Origin: Pilatotrama ljubarskyi
Lineage: Eukaryota; Basidiomycota; Agaricomycetes; Polyporales; Polyporaceae
Direction: 5' to 3'
NCBI GenBank assembly: GCA_022385805.1
Contig: MU277671.1
Coordinates: 504,808-568,807, forward strand
DNA: 64,000 nt
In this document: in pieces, positions 54,701-64,000 of the stretch
How positions within the stretch are numbered: the stretch's first letter is position 1
How the letters are laid out: the number at the start of each line of letters is the position of its first letter
Position numbers and translations under genes: made by a program
Notes under the pieces: generated by a model
The model's database searches: none
Told to the model about the DNA's origin: nothing
What the model saw: the letters and a program-made list of their open reading frames with translations, nothing else

Positions 54701-55042
54701 CTTGTCGGCGACTTCCCAGAAGAGGCCATAGGCATGGTTGTTACCATCTTCCGCGTCTTGGGCAGGCTCTGGCCGTCTCAGCTTCGTGCTTGGTTGCCTC
54801 CGGTCGTCCACCAGCTCCCGTCCACTGCCGCTCCTGATCAAGTGAAATCTTCGTTCCTTGCAGATATCAACAGGTATGCTTCAGCACAACTCTCACTAGC
54901 TGCATACTCCTCACAAGCGAGTGCTTTTTCCAGTTCCATACAGTCTGGTGACGTCGACAAGATCAAGTACGCCATCAGGAACCTTCACCGTGCCTCACGG
55001 AAGGCGCGGGAAAGGCGAAGGGCTGGCCCACTTGAGGGTTGA
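51776..55042 (+). CDS. MTR10: Nuclear import receptor MTR10 / transportin-3
   Basis: Importin-beta family receptor for SR-type mRNA-binding proteins and tRNA traffic. Exons are 51776-51883, 51956-52048, 52104-52382, 52441-52531, 52596-53599, 53653-53887, 53940-54353, 54411-54873 and 54934-55042; 931 aa, the normal length. The N-terminal HEAT/CRIME region reads VLSALEVFSRAPEKAALEQANSWLQDFQHS, EAWSTCNVLLL, PPAAKIFAAQTFRTKVTYDL. HEAT repeats continue to the end (e.g. VRYAALLIVSRYTEWINRHPSYIPYQLQYI). The C-terminus is KIKYAIRNLHRASRKARERR. All nine exons join in frame with introns of 53-72 nt. Family call is firm. Confidence 0.92.
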
Positions 55043-55311
55043 GGAGGGATGTGTAGGGATAGAGTAATCAAGAAAATTGTATACGTACCATCAGCTGACA
55101 GTACTAGTGCATTACAACAGTAACAGCTGTATCGCTCGTTCAGCTTCGAGGCTGTTTGTACAATCTGCTGCGTGATTTCGATGCTCGAGCGCCGGCAGTC
55201 GCGATGATTGCAGCACGTGCGTTGATCTACCAAAAGCGGAGCGGTGCAGCAGCTTGACCCGGACGCGTCAAAGCAAGCCAGCGCAACTCTCTTCCTCCTC
55301 CACCCCTCCCC

Positions 55312-56751
55312 ATGCTTCGCCGTGCTGGTCAGTCTTTCTCGTCCGCAGGTAACACACAGCTCCAATTCCGTCGCTTTCCCGAGCCTGGCTCTGACCGTCT
55401 GCGAACAGCTGGGCGCCGGGCGTTCTCCCAGTCTGCGGCCCGACAGAACTATGAGGCGACCATCCGGAACCTGCTTATCCATAAGGACACCAAGGTGCTA
55501 TGCCAGGGCCTCACCGGAAAGACTGTGCGTTTATGTTCTTCCACATTCTCTCAAATTCCTGAGGCCTGCTGTGACAGGGTACTTTCCATGTGAGAGAGGC
55601 ACTGGAGTACGGCACCCGTATGGTCGGTGGTGTCTCTCCCAAGAAAGCCGGTCAGACCCACCTCGGACTTCCCATTTTTGGCACCGTCAAGGAGGTACGA
55701 TTAACCTGAGCTTTCAAACCGCTCCGTCCTAATGCGTCATAGGCCGTGAGGGAGGTGCAACCGGATGCGACTGTCCTCTACGTCCCACCACCCACCGCCG
55801 CGGACGCTATCCTTGAGGCGATTGAAAACGAGATTGGCCTGATTGTCTGCATAACAGAGGGCATTCCCCAGCAGGATGAGATCAAGGTGCGCACCCATTG
55901 CCGAGCCTTCTGGTTGTAAAAGGGTCATCTCCGGGCTCACGCTCGCTCGCGATAGGTCATGAACGCGCTCAAGAGCCAGTCGAAGTCGCGTCTCGTCGGC
56001 CCCAACTGCCCTGGTATCATCAATCCTGAGGGCTGCAAGATGGGTATCCAGCCTGGAGCCATTCACAAGCCGGGGCGCATCGGTGAGTTTCGGAGGCCGC
56101 ACGCGTGCTTCTTTCCCGGGACATTAATTCCGTCTAGGTATCGTGTCCCGTTCGGGTACTCTGACATATGAGGCCGTCGCGCAAACGACCGGTGCCGGCC
56201 TGGGCCAGTCTCTCGTCGTCGGTATTGGCGGCGACCCTTTCCCTGGCACGAAGCACATTGATGTTGTGAAGCTGTTCCTCGACGATCCTCGTACTGAAGG
56301 TATGTATGCATCTATTCGAACGGCGTCAGCCAAGCTGAACGCTGTGTCCAGGTATTGTCCTCATTGGTGAAATTGGCGGTGGAATGGAGGAGGAGGCAGC
56401 CGAGTACCTCGAGAAGTACAACAAAACTCGCAGCAAGCCGAAGCCTGTCGTTGGTTTCATTGCTGGCCGGACTGCGCCGCCCGGCAGGCGTATGGGTCAC
56501 GCTGGTGCCATCATCTCTGGCGGCAAAGGTGATGTTCTGAGATACTATCATCATGTACAACCTACTCACCTCAAAACTCCAGGCGCGGCCTCGGACAAGG
56601 TTGCGGCTCTCGAGAAGGCGGGCGCTATTGTCACGGACAGCCCCGCGAAGATCGGTTCGACCATGCTCAAGGTCAGTTCACCGCCGTACCCAGGCACAGG
56701 GCAATATACTAATCATCTCCTTAGGCTATGCAAGCTGCTGGCCTCGCCTAG
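55312..56751 (+). CDS. LSC1: Succinyl-CoA ligase alpha subunit, mitochondrial
   Basis: TCA-cycle enzyme converting succinyl-CoA to succinate with nucleotide phosphorylation. Exons are 55312-55524, 55578-55694, 55743-55886, 55956-56082, 56138-56299, 56352-56528, 56583-56671 and 56725-56751; 351 aa. A mitochondrial presequence (about 1-45, Arg/Ser-rich) precedes [39 protein letters not shown]. CoA-binding fold, then [27 protein letters not shown], and the phospho-His segment [15 protein letters not shown] with the active His. The last exon is 27 nt (AMQAAGLA). Each of seven introns is 48-69 nt. The first 30 residues might contain an extra short intron (GTCAGT at 55325), not needed to keep frame. 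Confidence 0.93.
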
Positions 56752-56905
56752 ACTAAATTACTCGAGATGCGAGTCTCGGCATAGCGTATAAGTAGCAGCG
56801 ATCTTGTGCTCTCTTTTGGTCTGATTACGTAATAGACTACGGATACGGTCGTTGTAACTTGTGGGCTCTTGCATTCCTGACGAACGCTGCGTTCTGTATA
56901 CCACT

Positions 56906-57816
56906 ATGTCCACCACCTATAATGCATCTCCCGCCTTTCGTGAGGCTGCTGAATACCTCTCGAGGGCGACGGCGCTGAGCTCTGTATCGACTGCGACGAA
57001 GCTGGAGGTCCTGAGTCTCACCGATCTTGCGCGGATGTCTGAACCTGACCTGCTTCGGCTCAGGATAGCTCTACGCCATCTACAAGTACTTGACGGTCTC
57101 TCCGACGCCCAACACCTCCAAGCCATCGATTTTTGACTTCACTGGGAGAGCAAAGTGGGAGGCATGGCGATCAGCCGGCGAGACTTACAAAGATCGCCCA
57201 GCAGATGCGGAGAGCCGGTACTTGGAGATCGCGCACAGTCTAGGATGGACTGAGGGTCAGCAGGCTGAGCCGGTGCAAGAGCCCTCGCAAAAAGCGGCGG
57301 AGGCAGAGGGTAGGGAAGAGGACATATGGGACAGCGACACGGAGACCGCGAAGCACAGAGGCGACAAGAGCGCGATGGCGGGTGTGATGAGCACTATGAC
57401 CATGGAGGACGAGCAGAGCGCGAGCGTGGTCTCAAACCTCGCTATCTCGGGCGACGTTCAGGGCCTGCTCTCATACTTGCAAAGGCACCCAGAAGTGGAC
57501 GTTAACGCGCGGGACGAGAACGTGAGTAATACGAAGCCATACTTCCCATTTCCACTCATCTCCAGCATTGCAACCTAGGGCTATACCGCCTTGCATCTGG
57601 CCGCGGACCGAGGACATGCGGATATGGTTCGTGTGCTGCTAGAGAGGGGAGCGGACAGGGGGGTCAAGGTACGGCATGTTTCGTTGCCTGTTTCTCGAGC
57701 ATACGACTGAGCTTGCCCAGGACGAAGACGAATACACTGCGAAGGAGCTGGCAGAGATTGCGGGGCACGATGAAATTGTACACCTGCTGTCGGATACACG
57801 CAATCTAGCGCCATGA
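56906..57816 (+). CDS. Acyl-CoA-binding domain protein with ankyrin repeats
   Basis: ACBD6-like protein: binds long-chain acyl-CoA in the cytosol. Exons are 56906-57007, 57069-57521, 57579-57668 and 57721-57816; 246 aa. ACB domain at ~8-95: FREAAEYLSRATALSSVSTATKLELYAIYKYLTVSP, FDFTGRAKWEAWRSAG..; the Lys, Tyr and Trp of the acyl-CoA pocket are present. An acidic linker follows (EEDIWDSDTET..). Ankyrin repeats at ~160-240: GYTALHLAADRGHADMVRVLLERGADRGVKDEDEYTAKELAEIAGH. The first donor, GTCCTG, is weak but is the only one that joins KLE to LYAIYKYL. Convergent with bS16m, 187 bp apart. Confidence 0.88.
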
Positions 57817-58003
57817 GATCCTTCCTGCTGCATTGTGTCCCACCACTGTTTGTAGCCGCCTGTCTTGTGTTCAAGTAGCTCGTAGCGGTCGGAGCTCAAA
57901 CATGGAAAGGGTATGGATAGCGGCAGGGAAGCCTATGTGTATTATTTCGGCGAGGTGCAATTAAGCGAGGGCAAGTCGTAGCAGTGGTCCGTCCTAGGCT
58001 CGG

Positions 58004-58418
58004 TCATGATGCGGTCGGTTGGGATGAAGGTACGCTCTCTTGCGCAGAAGGGGCGGGAGTTTCCGAAGGGTGTTGTCGGAAAGTATCTGGCGCGAGTGTA
58101 TGGTCGGGTCGGAGGACACCACCCTGCAGCGCAAGCTATGAGTCTGCAAACCAGCTTATAACGAAACGCGCCACGCACCATCTGCAGCAGCTTCGTCACA
58201 CTTTTGCTCGGCGTCGCGCCGACCTTCAACCAGTACTTTATCCTCTGGACACTCCACTCGACGGTTTTTGTGGTCTCGCCAGGCTTGAGTCGCGGGTTGT
58301 AGACACCGAGCAGCTCGATGGGCTTCGCGTTTCGCCTTTGCCGCTGGTTGACGGCAACAAGATGGAATATGCGATTGTTGCGGAGGCCATGGACGGCCAT
58401 GCGTAATCTGACAGCCAT
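58004..58418 (-). CDS. MRPS16: Mitochondrial small ribosomal subunit protein bS16m
   Basis: Structural protein of the mitoribosome small subunit, homologous to bacterial S16. Exons are 58418-58179 and 58123-58004; 119 aa. MAVRLRMAVHGLRNNRIFHLVAVNQRQRRN and PIELLGVYNPRLKPGE..KTVEWSVQRIKYWLKVGATPSKSVTKLLQMGGVL are the S16 core. The C-terminal ~30 residues are Pro/Ser-rich and extra to the bacterial protein. No separate presequence is visible, common for S16m. The intron is 55 nt. Confidence 0.92.
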
Positions 58419-59011
58419 GGCGGTGGAATGAGAACGACTGAAGTCGGCGTAGGAGGATGGTGGCTGAGTGCAAGGCAGCGAGTGACACTAGCGCCCGTCA
58501 ACTACGCGCTTCAGCGTTTTTCTTTCTAGCACTGGAGCTTGAAGACCTTCCCCTGCTCAGAGACGAGCACGCATCACTACCTAACGTGCTTTACATGGAA
58601 GGTCATAGTGGTGTACAAGCTACTGATGAGATGAAATGCACTCGTTTTTGATGTCTGTATTGGACTCAGGGAGAAGAGAAAGCCCGGGTTCGCACTTCAG
58701 AGGCTATTCAGTACAGCAGACATCGCGACCCTGTTAACGATATTGACCTGTGCGCACTTGTGAGAAGGACATGCACCAGTGTTAAGTTTGGATGTCCGGG
58801 GAATATGCCAGGGCCAGATCGTTGAGGCGTCCTGAGCCACGCAGTGATGCAATTTCCAGTCGACCATCCCTCGGGCCATCTTATCTTTACATGGAGGAGA
58901 GTAACTGCAACGCTCATGGTTCGGCGTTCCGAGGTGATGACTTAATAGGATACAGAAGTCGTGCAGGCGGCAAGGATACGATGGAAGCAGTCAAGGTATG
59001 AGCAGCGCAAG
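58419..59011. other. Intergenic: bS16m promoter and LSM5 3' end
   Basis: 593 bp between two minus-strand genes. No ORF of interest. No TATA box or repeat stands out. Confidence 0.45.
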
Positions 59012-59490
59012 CTATACATCCTCAGGTCCCGAACTGCCAGGAATGAGCTGTAAAAATTCATAAGCAGCTGGAAATTCAACCTTGCGAGCTGACATACCAT
59101 GCATATGTTATTACCGTTGAGCAAAGTCTGATTCAGCTTTGTCTTCTTGCGTCCTTGAGGGGTAGTTTCGCTAGCGCTATGCATGAGGAACAGTAGAGGG
59201 TTTGATGCATACATATGCTCACTATTCCGTCACATCTTCGAGGACCATGTCTGCAAAATGCATGAAAAGGTTATCCACCAGTAATGCATTTCCCATTATA
59301 CGAGTTCACTCACTGACGAAGTCATCGAAACCAAGGAGAGTTCCCGTGAACTCTCGCTCGCTCTTCATAATGACCCAGATGCGGGACCCGATACATCTAT
59401 CGATCAGTTCTACAACACAGAGACTCGGTAAGTCCACTGTTCTGATATGAATACGGGCAGCATACCGAGCGGTAGAATCTGAGATGCCAT
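59012..59490 (-). CDS. LSM5: U6 snRNA-associated Sm-like protein LSM5
   Basis: Subunit of the Lsm1-7 (mRNA decapping) and Lsm2-8 (U6 snRNP) rings. Five exons: 59490-59466, 59409-59314, 59250-59223, 59176-59098 and 59047-59012; 87 aa, the family length. [50 protein letters not shown] is Sm1, then [18 protein letters not shown] is Sm2 with the RNA-binding Asn-Gly-Asn. It was invisible as a single ORF because the longest exon is 96 nt. Introns are 46-63 nt; the 46-nt one is among the shortest here. Confidence 0.95.
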
Positions 59491-59954
59491 GTCGTAGTGG
59501 TCTATGGTGAACCACAGTCTCAAACAGGACTTCCTAATCGGATGATGCACCGGGCGCGTCAAGCGCGCGTTACCGCAGGGTCCCGGTGAAGTCACCGTAC
59601 CGATCCTGCTACTTCTCCGAAGTGCCAGGCTTCCACTCGTGGCTAGATGTCAGACACGGTCGAGTACGACATATTGAGCCTCTACATTTCCTACGATCCG
59701 CCAGAGGACGGGCCGAGACGATCAGGGAAGACCGGCATTCATGACGTCTCTAGCCTAGCAGGGAGTATACACATAATCGTGCATGGGAATATGAGGCCGC
59801 ACATGATAGACCAGTCAAGCCTACTGTAGAAAGGTAGAAGGGAACGATGCGGAGGGTGGAGGGCAATTGACATTCTGTATGGTGTTGCAAGACTACATGA
59901 TGATGGGGAATGGGATGGACAAATGAGAATAGACCGCGACAACTATAACACCCT
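59491..59954. other. Intergenic: LSM5 promoter and importin alpha 3' end
   Basis: 464 bp between two minus-strand genes. No coding exon supported; short frames on both strands are noise. Confidence 0.45.
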
Positions 59955-61831
59955 TTACTGCCCGAAGCTGAAACCACCAGGAGGAGGGGCAGCACCCTCC
60001 GCGTTGAACTAGATGAAGGGAGTCAGCAACTGCCAGCGCAAAACAGAGAGGCAGCGAGACTCACCTGGAAGCTCCCAGTGGCATCGACGGCAGGCTCGGC
60101 CTCCTCGTCGTCGGGGAAGTACTTGTCCATGATGTTGAATGCCTTCTTGTAGATCTCAAGGTTGTCGTGCTGCTGGAGGTTGTGGATGGTGACCATGCCA
60201 CCGGCCTCCTCGACGTAGACGGCGTATTGGTTGACGGCGCCGGGGCCAGCTGCCTGCTTGTCCATCTCACCAACCTTGAGGATGTTGTCGAGGCCATCGA
60301 GCGCGACCTGGATGATCTTGTTGTCCATCATCGTGAGGAGATCACAGAGAGGCTTGATGCAGCCTTGCGAGACGAGGTAGCGGATCTGCGAGGGCTCCTG
60401 AAGACCACCCGAGGTGGCGTTCGAGATCGCCCAACAAGCCTCCTTCTTAGTCTTGAAATCGGCGTTCTGGAGGATGTTGATGAGAGGAGGGATAATGTTG
60501 GCATCAATGACAGCCTGGATCTGCTGGGGAGAGCCGGCGGTGATGTTGGAGATCGTCCAGCAAGCCTCCTTCCGAATTCCATCCTTAGGCGACGAAAGGA
60601 GGGAGAGAAGGGCGGGGAGAGCACCGGAGGTGATGACAACTTGCGTCTGGAGGTCATCACCAGTGACGATGTTGCCGACTGACCGAAGCGCCGGGGTCTG
60701 AACGGACGTCGACGGGTGCATGAGCAGGTCAACCAGGCGCCTGCAGACGCCAGACTCGATGACAGCCTGGATCTTGTCGTTCGAGCCATCGGACAAGTAT
60801 GAAATCGCCCAGCAAGCGTCGATGAGGATCTCATCGTCCAAGCTGTAGATTAGCTTCGTCAAGACCGGGAGTGCTGGCGAAATCTGCAAGAGAGCGTGAG
60901 AAGACACATGATTGAACGTCGGAAATAGACGTACCAGGTCCCAGTCGGGCTGTGGCGACTTGCCTCGGCAGAAGTTGCTCAGCGTCCAAGTGGCGTTGCG
61001 GAGCATGCTGAGCTTGTTGTTCTCGCTCAAGAGGTTCAAGAGCGGCCTCAAGGCACCCTGCTGGAGGACGTAGTCGCGACATTGCGGGCTGTCACCAGCG
61101 ATGTTACCCAGTGCCCAGACAGCTTGCTCCCGGACGTCGGGGACAGGCGAAGAGAGAAGCTTGATGAATTCGGGGACGGCCTGCGCGTTGATGACAACTT
61201 GGGTATGTTCGGCCGTGCCGGAGGCAATGTTGGTAAGGGCCCAAGCAGCCTCGAACTGGGGTGTGGCGTTAGGGATAGAAGATGGCTGACAAACGGACGA
61301 GCATGCGTACCTGGAGCATAGGATTGTCTCCCCGGAGAAATTCGACAAAGCGGGGCACCACGCCGCATTCAATAACGCGCTCGATGGGAGGGTTCTTTTC
61401 TTTTGAGAGCAGCTTGCGGAACTTCGTGGTCGCGTCAAGCTGACGATCGGGGTCATCGGAGAATACACCCGCAATCATGTCCTCGGCAAGCTGTAGGCCA
61501 TGGTTGGTACAAAGTAGGCGATGAGCGTGAGGTGATAAGACGTACCGGAGACTCCCAACTGCCCACACCACTCTCATCGTCGGAATCGGCACCAGTGCTG
61601 GGGAGGAAGTTGCGCCTCTTGGAGATGTTTTCCTCGCGCTTTTGCCTACGAATCTCCACCTGCTGCTCCTCGCGACGACGCCGGAGCTCGTCTTGCTTCA
61701 AGCCGCCCTTGCTCTTGTATTCTGCAGAGATTACCAGTAGTCAGCAACGATCGCAACGAGCAGCTGCACCAACACGCGCGCATTAGTCGAGAATACGCAC
61801 CGTTCCTGCGATGTGCCACACGAGACTCCAT
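59955..61831 (-). CDS. SRP1: Importin subunit alpha (karyopherin alpha)
   Basis: Adaptor that binds classical nuclear localisation signals and importin beta. Exons are 61831-61801, 61721-61546, 61490-61311, 61255-60935, 60883-60065 and 60008-59955; 526 aa. The IBB domain is at ~3-48 ([45 protein letters not shown]). Ten armadillo repeats follow with the Trp-x-x-x-Asn NLS-binding ladder, e.g. [68 protein letters not shown]. The C-terminal tail is [17 protein letters not shown], the Cse1-binding end. All introns 50-79 nt. Very firm call. Confidence 0.97.
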
Positions 61832-62165
61832 GATGATGGGTGTAGAAGGGAAAGATGGGTTATGCGGGAAGAAGACCTCGACGCGCAAAGAGTCTCCGAC
61901 CAAGCAGTGCACAAAGATCGTGACGGCGCGTGGCTTGGTCACAGTCACGCGTTTCCCTTTCACTCGAATAGTCCCGAAAGGCGTTTTCTCAACGCTTACA
62001 CACAGGTATTTCCATATCATAGTATTTTGTGCATACGTATACAAGCCGCTTCTGTCGTCCGTAAGCAACCACAAGACAGTGGACATTTTTCAGTTTCGTG
62101 CTGAGTTGTGTGAGATATACGCCCCACCACAGCATCGCGCCATCATGCATGAACGTTCAACGTTG
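61832..62165. other. Intergenic: importin alpha promoter region
   Basis: 334 bp between the importin alpha start and the stop of the hydroxyacid dehydrogenase gene. Nothing distinctive seen. Confidence 0.45.
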
Positions 62166-63265
62166 TCAACCCTTTACCCCGATTACGCGCGTTGGGCGCC
62201 CGTCTAAAAAGGCAGCAATGTTCTCGACCGTCTGTCCCCAGAATGCCTGCGGGCGCAAGATTAGACTGACGAATACCATCACATGCACACAGCAGGACTA
62301 TACCTCGTAATTGTCGTCGCTGACATAGCCCATGTGCGGGCTTGGAGTGACATTGCTCAGTTTGCGAAGAGGATGGTCCGGCGGTAGAGGTTCCTCCTCG
62401 AACACATCCAGCCCTGCTCCGGCAATCCTCTTCTCCTGCAGCACCTGGACCAACGCCCGTTCATCCACGAGCGGTCCTCGAGACGTGTTGATGAAGAACG
62501 CAGTGGGCTTCATGAGAGCGAGGTCCGCGGCAGTGATCATATGGTAGGTCCGCTCCGAAAGTACCATCTGGATGGACACGATGTCGCTCCGTCGGAGGAG
62601 TTCCTCCTTGGTAGAGATGAACGTGACCCCTGCGCCTTCCGCACGTTCAGGAGTCAAGTTTGGTGACCAGCCGATAACCTCCATCCCGAAGGCCTTCGCG
62701 ATCTGTGGCATCGTGTCATTTCCTTGAGCATATGTGATGATATGGCAGAGGGATTCCTACTCACGTGTCCAGTGGCACTACCAAGCCTCCCCACGCCCAC
62801 GAGTCCCAAAGTTTTCCCAGCGATGCCCATGGGAATGGTACTTTGCCAGGGCGTCGCACTGGCCTTGGTACGTGCGTCTTCTACGACGATGTACCGCACG
62901 GTAGCCAGAATGAGTGCCCAGATGTGCTCCAGGGTCGAGTTGCCTTTGCCACCGGTGCCCGACACGACGATGCCCTTGGTCTTCGCGTGCTCGACGTCGA
63001 TCCCGGCGTTGTACGGGCCCGTTGTGGCGATGAAGCGCAGGTTTGGTAGGCGGTCGAGCAGTGATGCACGGAACTTCGTGCGCTCCCTCATGGCACAGAT
63101 GATCGTGTATGGCTGCAATCTCTTCACTAAGACGTCTTCATCTGCGGTCGTATCCGGGAAGGAGTCAATGACGAGACGGTCCTGAATGCTCGACCAATCC
63201 GCGAACTTGAAAGCGACGTTCTGGTAGTCGTCCAAAATGGCGACGCGAACGCGCTCGGAGGACAT
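62166..63265 (-). CDS. D-isomer-specific 2-hydroxyacid dehydrogenase
   Basis: NAD-dependent oxidoreductase of the D-3-phosphoglycerate dehydrogenase superfamily. Exons are 63265-62765, 62702-62304 and 62246-62166; 326 aa. Catalytic features: substrate-binding LRFIATTGPYNAGIDVEHA, Rossmann GVGRLG (GxGxxG), Arg in FINTSRGPLVDE, Glu in AGAGLDVFEEEPLP and His in TPSPHMGYVS, so the Arg-Glu-His set is complete. No regulatory ACT domain is present, unlike SER3/SER33, so a generic 2-hydroxyacid dehydrogenase is the safer name. A TATA box lies about 70 nt upstream. Confidence 0.9.
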
Positions 63266-63537
63266 CCTGCTGTGGAGGCGTAAAGTCCACTGTCGAGCAG
63301 TGACAAGCGGAGCACCTAGGAGCTGACGATGGTATATAACAGGATGGCCGATCTATTTCCAGGTACGGCCCGGCATTCCCGCCCAGCCTTGTAACGCGTC
63401 AGCAGAAGACCATATGACGAGATACGCACCTTCTCAGCAGGACGCCAACGACGCAACCTGAGAAACGCATGCTGGACGGAGAAGAGAGTTGCAAGTGGAT
63501 TGTATAGTCCGAAGTATGAATTACACCAGGTCCCTGT
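63266..63537. promoter_or_regulatory. Hydroxyacid dehydrogenase promoter
   Basis: On the minus strand a TATA box (TATATA, 63338-63333) sits about 70 nt before the ATG at 63265. The rest is the RPN2 3' UTR. Confidence 0.55.
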
Positions 63538-64000
63538 CTACGTATCATTGTCGAACGGGTACTGCGAAAGCGAGAGTCAGACCGAGCTTTTCCGAGAAAG
63601 CGACGCAAACTTACCTCGAACGATTCTGGAGGGTCTGCCTCGGGCGCGTTCTCATCAAGAGCAATGTGGCGACCTGCGGCCGGAGCAGGCGGGTTTTGCG
63701 CGGCAGGCGGCGCACCTGCCGCAGGTGCCACAGGCTGGGTCTCGAACTCGATGTACTCGGTCTCCTCACCACGACGGGTGTCGGCCATGATCAAGATGCC
63801 GCCTCCACCAGCATAGCGTTCCGCCGCCAGAACGGCTGCGGAAGCCGACTTGGCAGTCTTGATAGGGCCGGGAGGGGGTCGGGTGGAGACGACGCGCACC
63901 GGTTGGTACCGACTCTCGGGAGGGAAGGTGATGTAGGCAAGCTGTGCTGGGGTGACCCTCGAGAAGTTGCTGAGCTTCTCAGATGATGGTTCTGACTTCC
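63538..64000 (-). CDS. RPN2: 26S proteasome regulatory subunit RPN2 (partial, 3' end only)
   Basis: Largest scaffold subunit of the proteasome base. Only the C-terminus is in the window: an exon >64000-63615 and a last exon 63561-63538 (53-nt intron), ending ESFEYPFDNDT. The text EPSSEKLSNFSRVTPAQLAYITFPPESRYQPVR and GGGGILIMADTRRGEETEYIEFE is the Rpn2 C-terminal domain; the extreme C-terminus (PFEYPF-type) is where Rpn13 docks in yeast and human. The final exon has 24 nt and codes that docking tail. An Ala/Pro-rich insert lies between. The rest of the gene runs off the right edge. Confidence 0.88.

Overview
The window is nuclear DNA of a filamentous basidiomycete, most likely a mushroom-forming Agaricomycete (Polyporales-like). 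The evidence is dense genes on both strands, roughly 140 recognisable introns of mostly 46-75 nt with GT(A/G/C)NGT donors, CTNAC-like branch points and (C/T)AG acceptors, and protein families typical of that group (CAS1-type acyltransferase, ankyrin-DIL protein, a degenerate REX4-like protein, a DLH/SnoaL-like fusion). No transposon, rRNA operon, tRNA or CRISPR array was recognised. I assigned exons by hand from splice sites, reading frame and recalled family consensus; no search was run.

Layout, left to right: POP3 (3' end off the left edge), a GNAT acetyltransferase, a long-tailed arrestin-like protein, a stress-type short-chain dehydrogenase divergent from VTA1, a 12-exon pectin methylesterase, an unrecognised coiled-coil protein, a REX4-like pseudo-exonuclease, a PPR-like mitochondrial protein, STS1/Cut8, a non-coding gene with intronic snoRNA candidates, a CAS1 O-acyltransferase, a 14-exon rhomboid protease, a 13-exon DLH/SnoaL-like protein, an ankyrin-DIL protein, RRP15, GID8 (with an intronic snoRNA), a BCK1-type MAPKKK, a 14-exon IQ-motif protein, a CXXC zinc-binding protein, mitoribosomal mS35, a nitrilase, septin CDC3, MTR10, succinyl-CoA ligase alpha, an acyl-CoA-binding ankyrin protein, mitoribosomal bS16m, LSM5, importin alpha, a D-2-hydroxyacid dehydrogenase, and the 3' end of proteasome subunit RPN2 (running off the right edge).

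Most genes are unrelated housekeeping genes and form no pathway cluster. Themes recur: RNA and ribosome biogenesis (POP3, RRP15, LSM5, snoRNAs, mS35, bS16m), ubiquitin/proteasome (STS1, GID8, RPN2), nuclear import (MTR10, importin alpha), and secreted or Golgi carbohydrate enzymes (pectin methylesterase, CAS1).

The most notable signals are RNA-level. (1) A box C/D snoRNA candidate lies in GID8 intron 2; its guide matches 13 nt of 18S rRNA and the +5 rule points to the equivalent of human Um172. (2) A non-coding host gene model between STS1 and CAS1 carries one good and one weaker C/D snoRNA candidate, in introns of 152 and 161 nt. (3) Micro-exons are extreme, 5 nt and 6 nt, besides several of 10-28 nt, and GID8 has a first coding exon that is only the ATG. 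(4) Two introns use GC-AG. Two proteins (REX4-like, DLH-like) look like pseudoenzymes.
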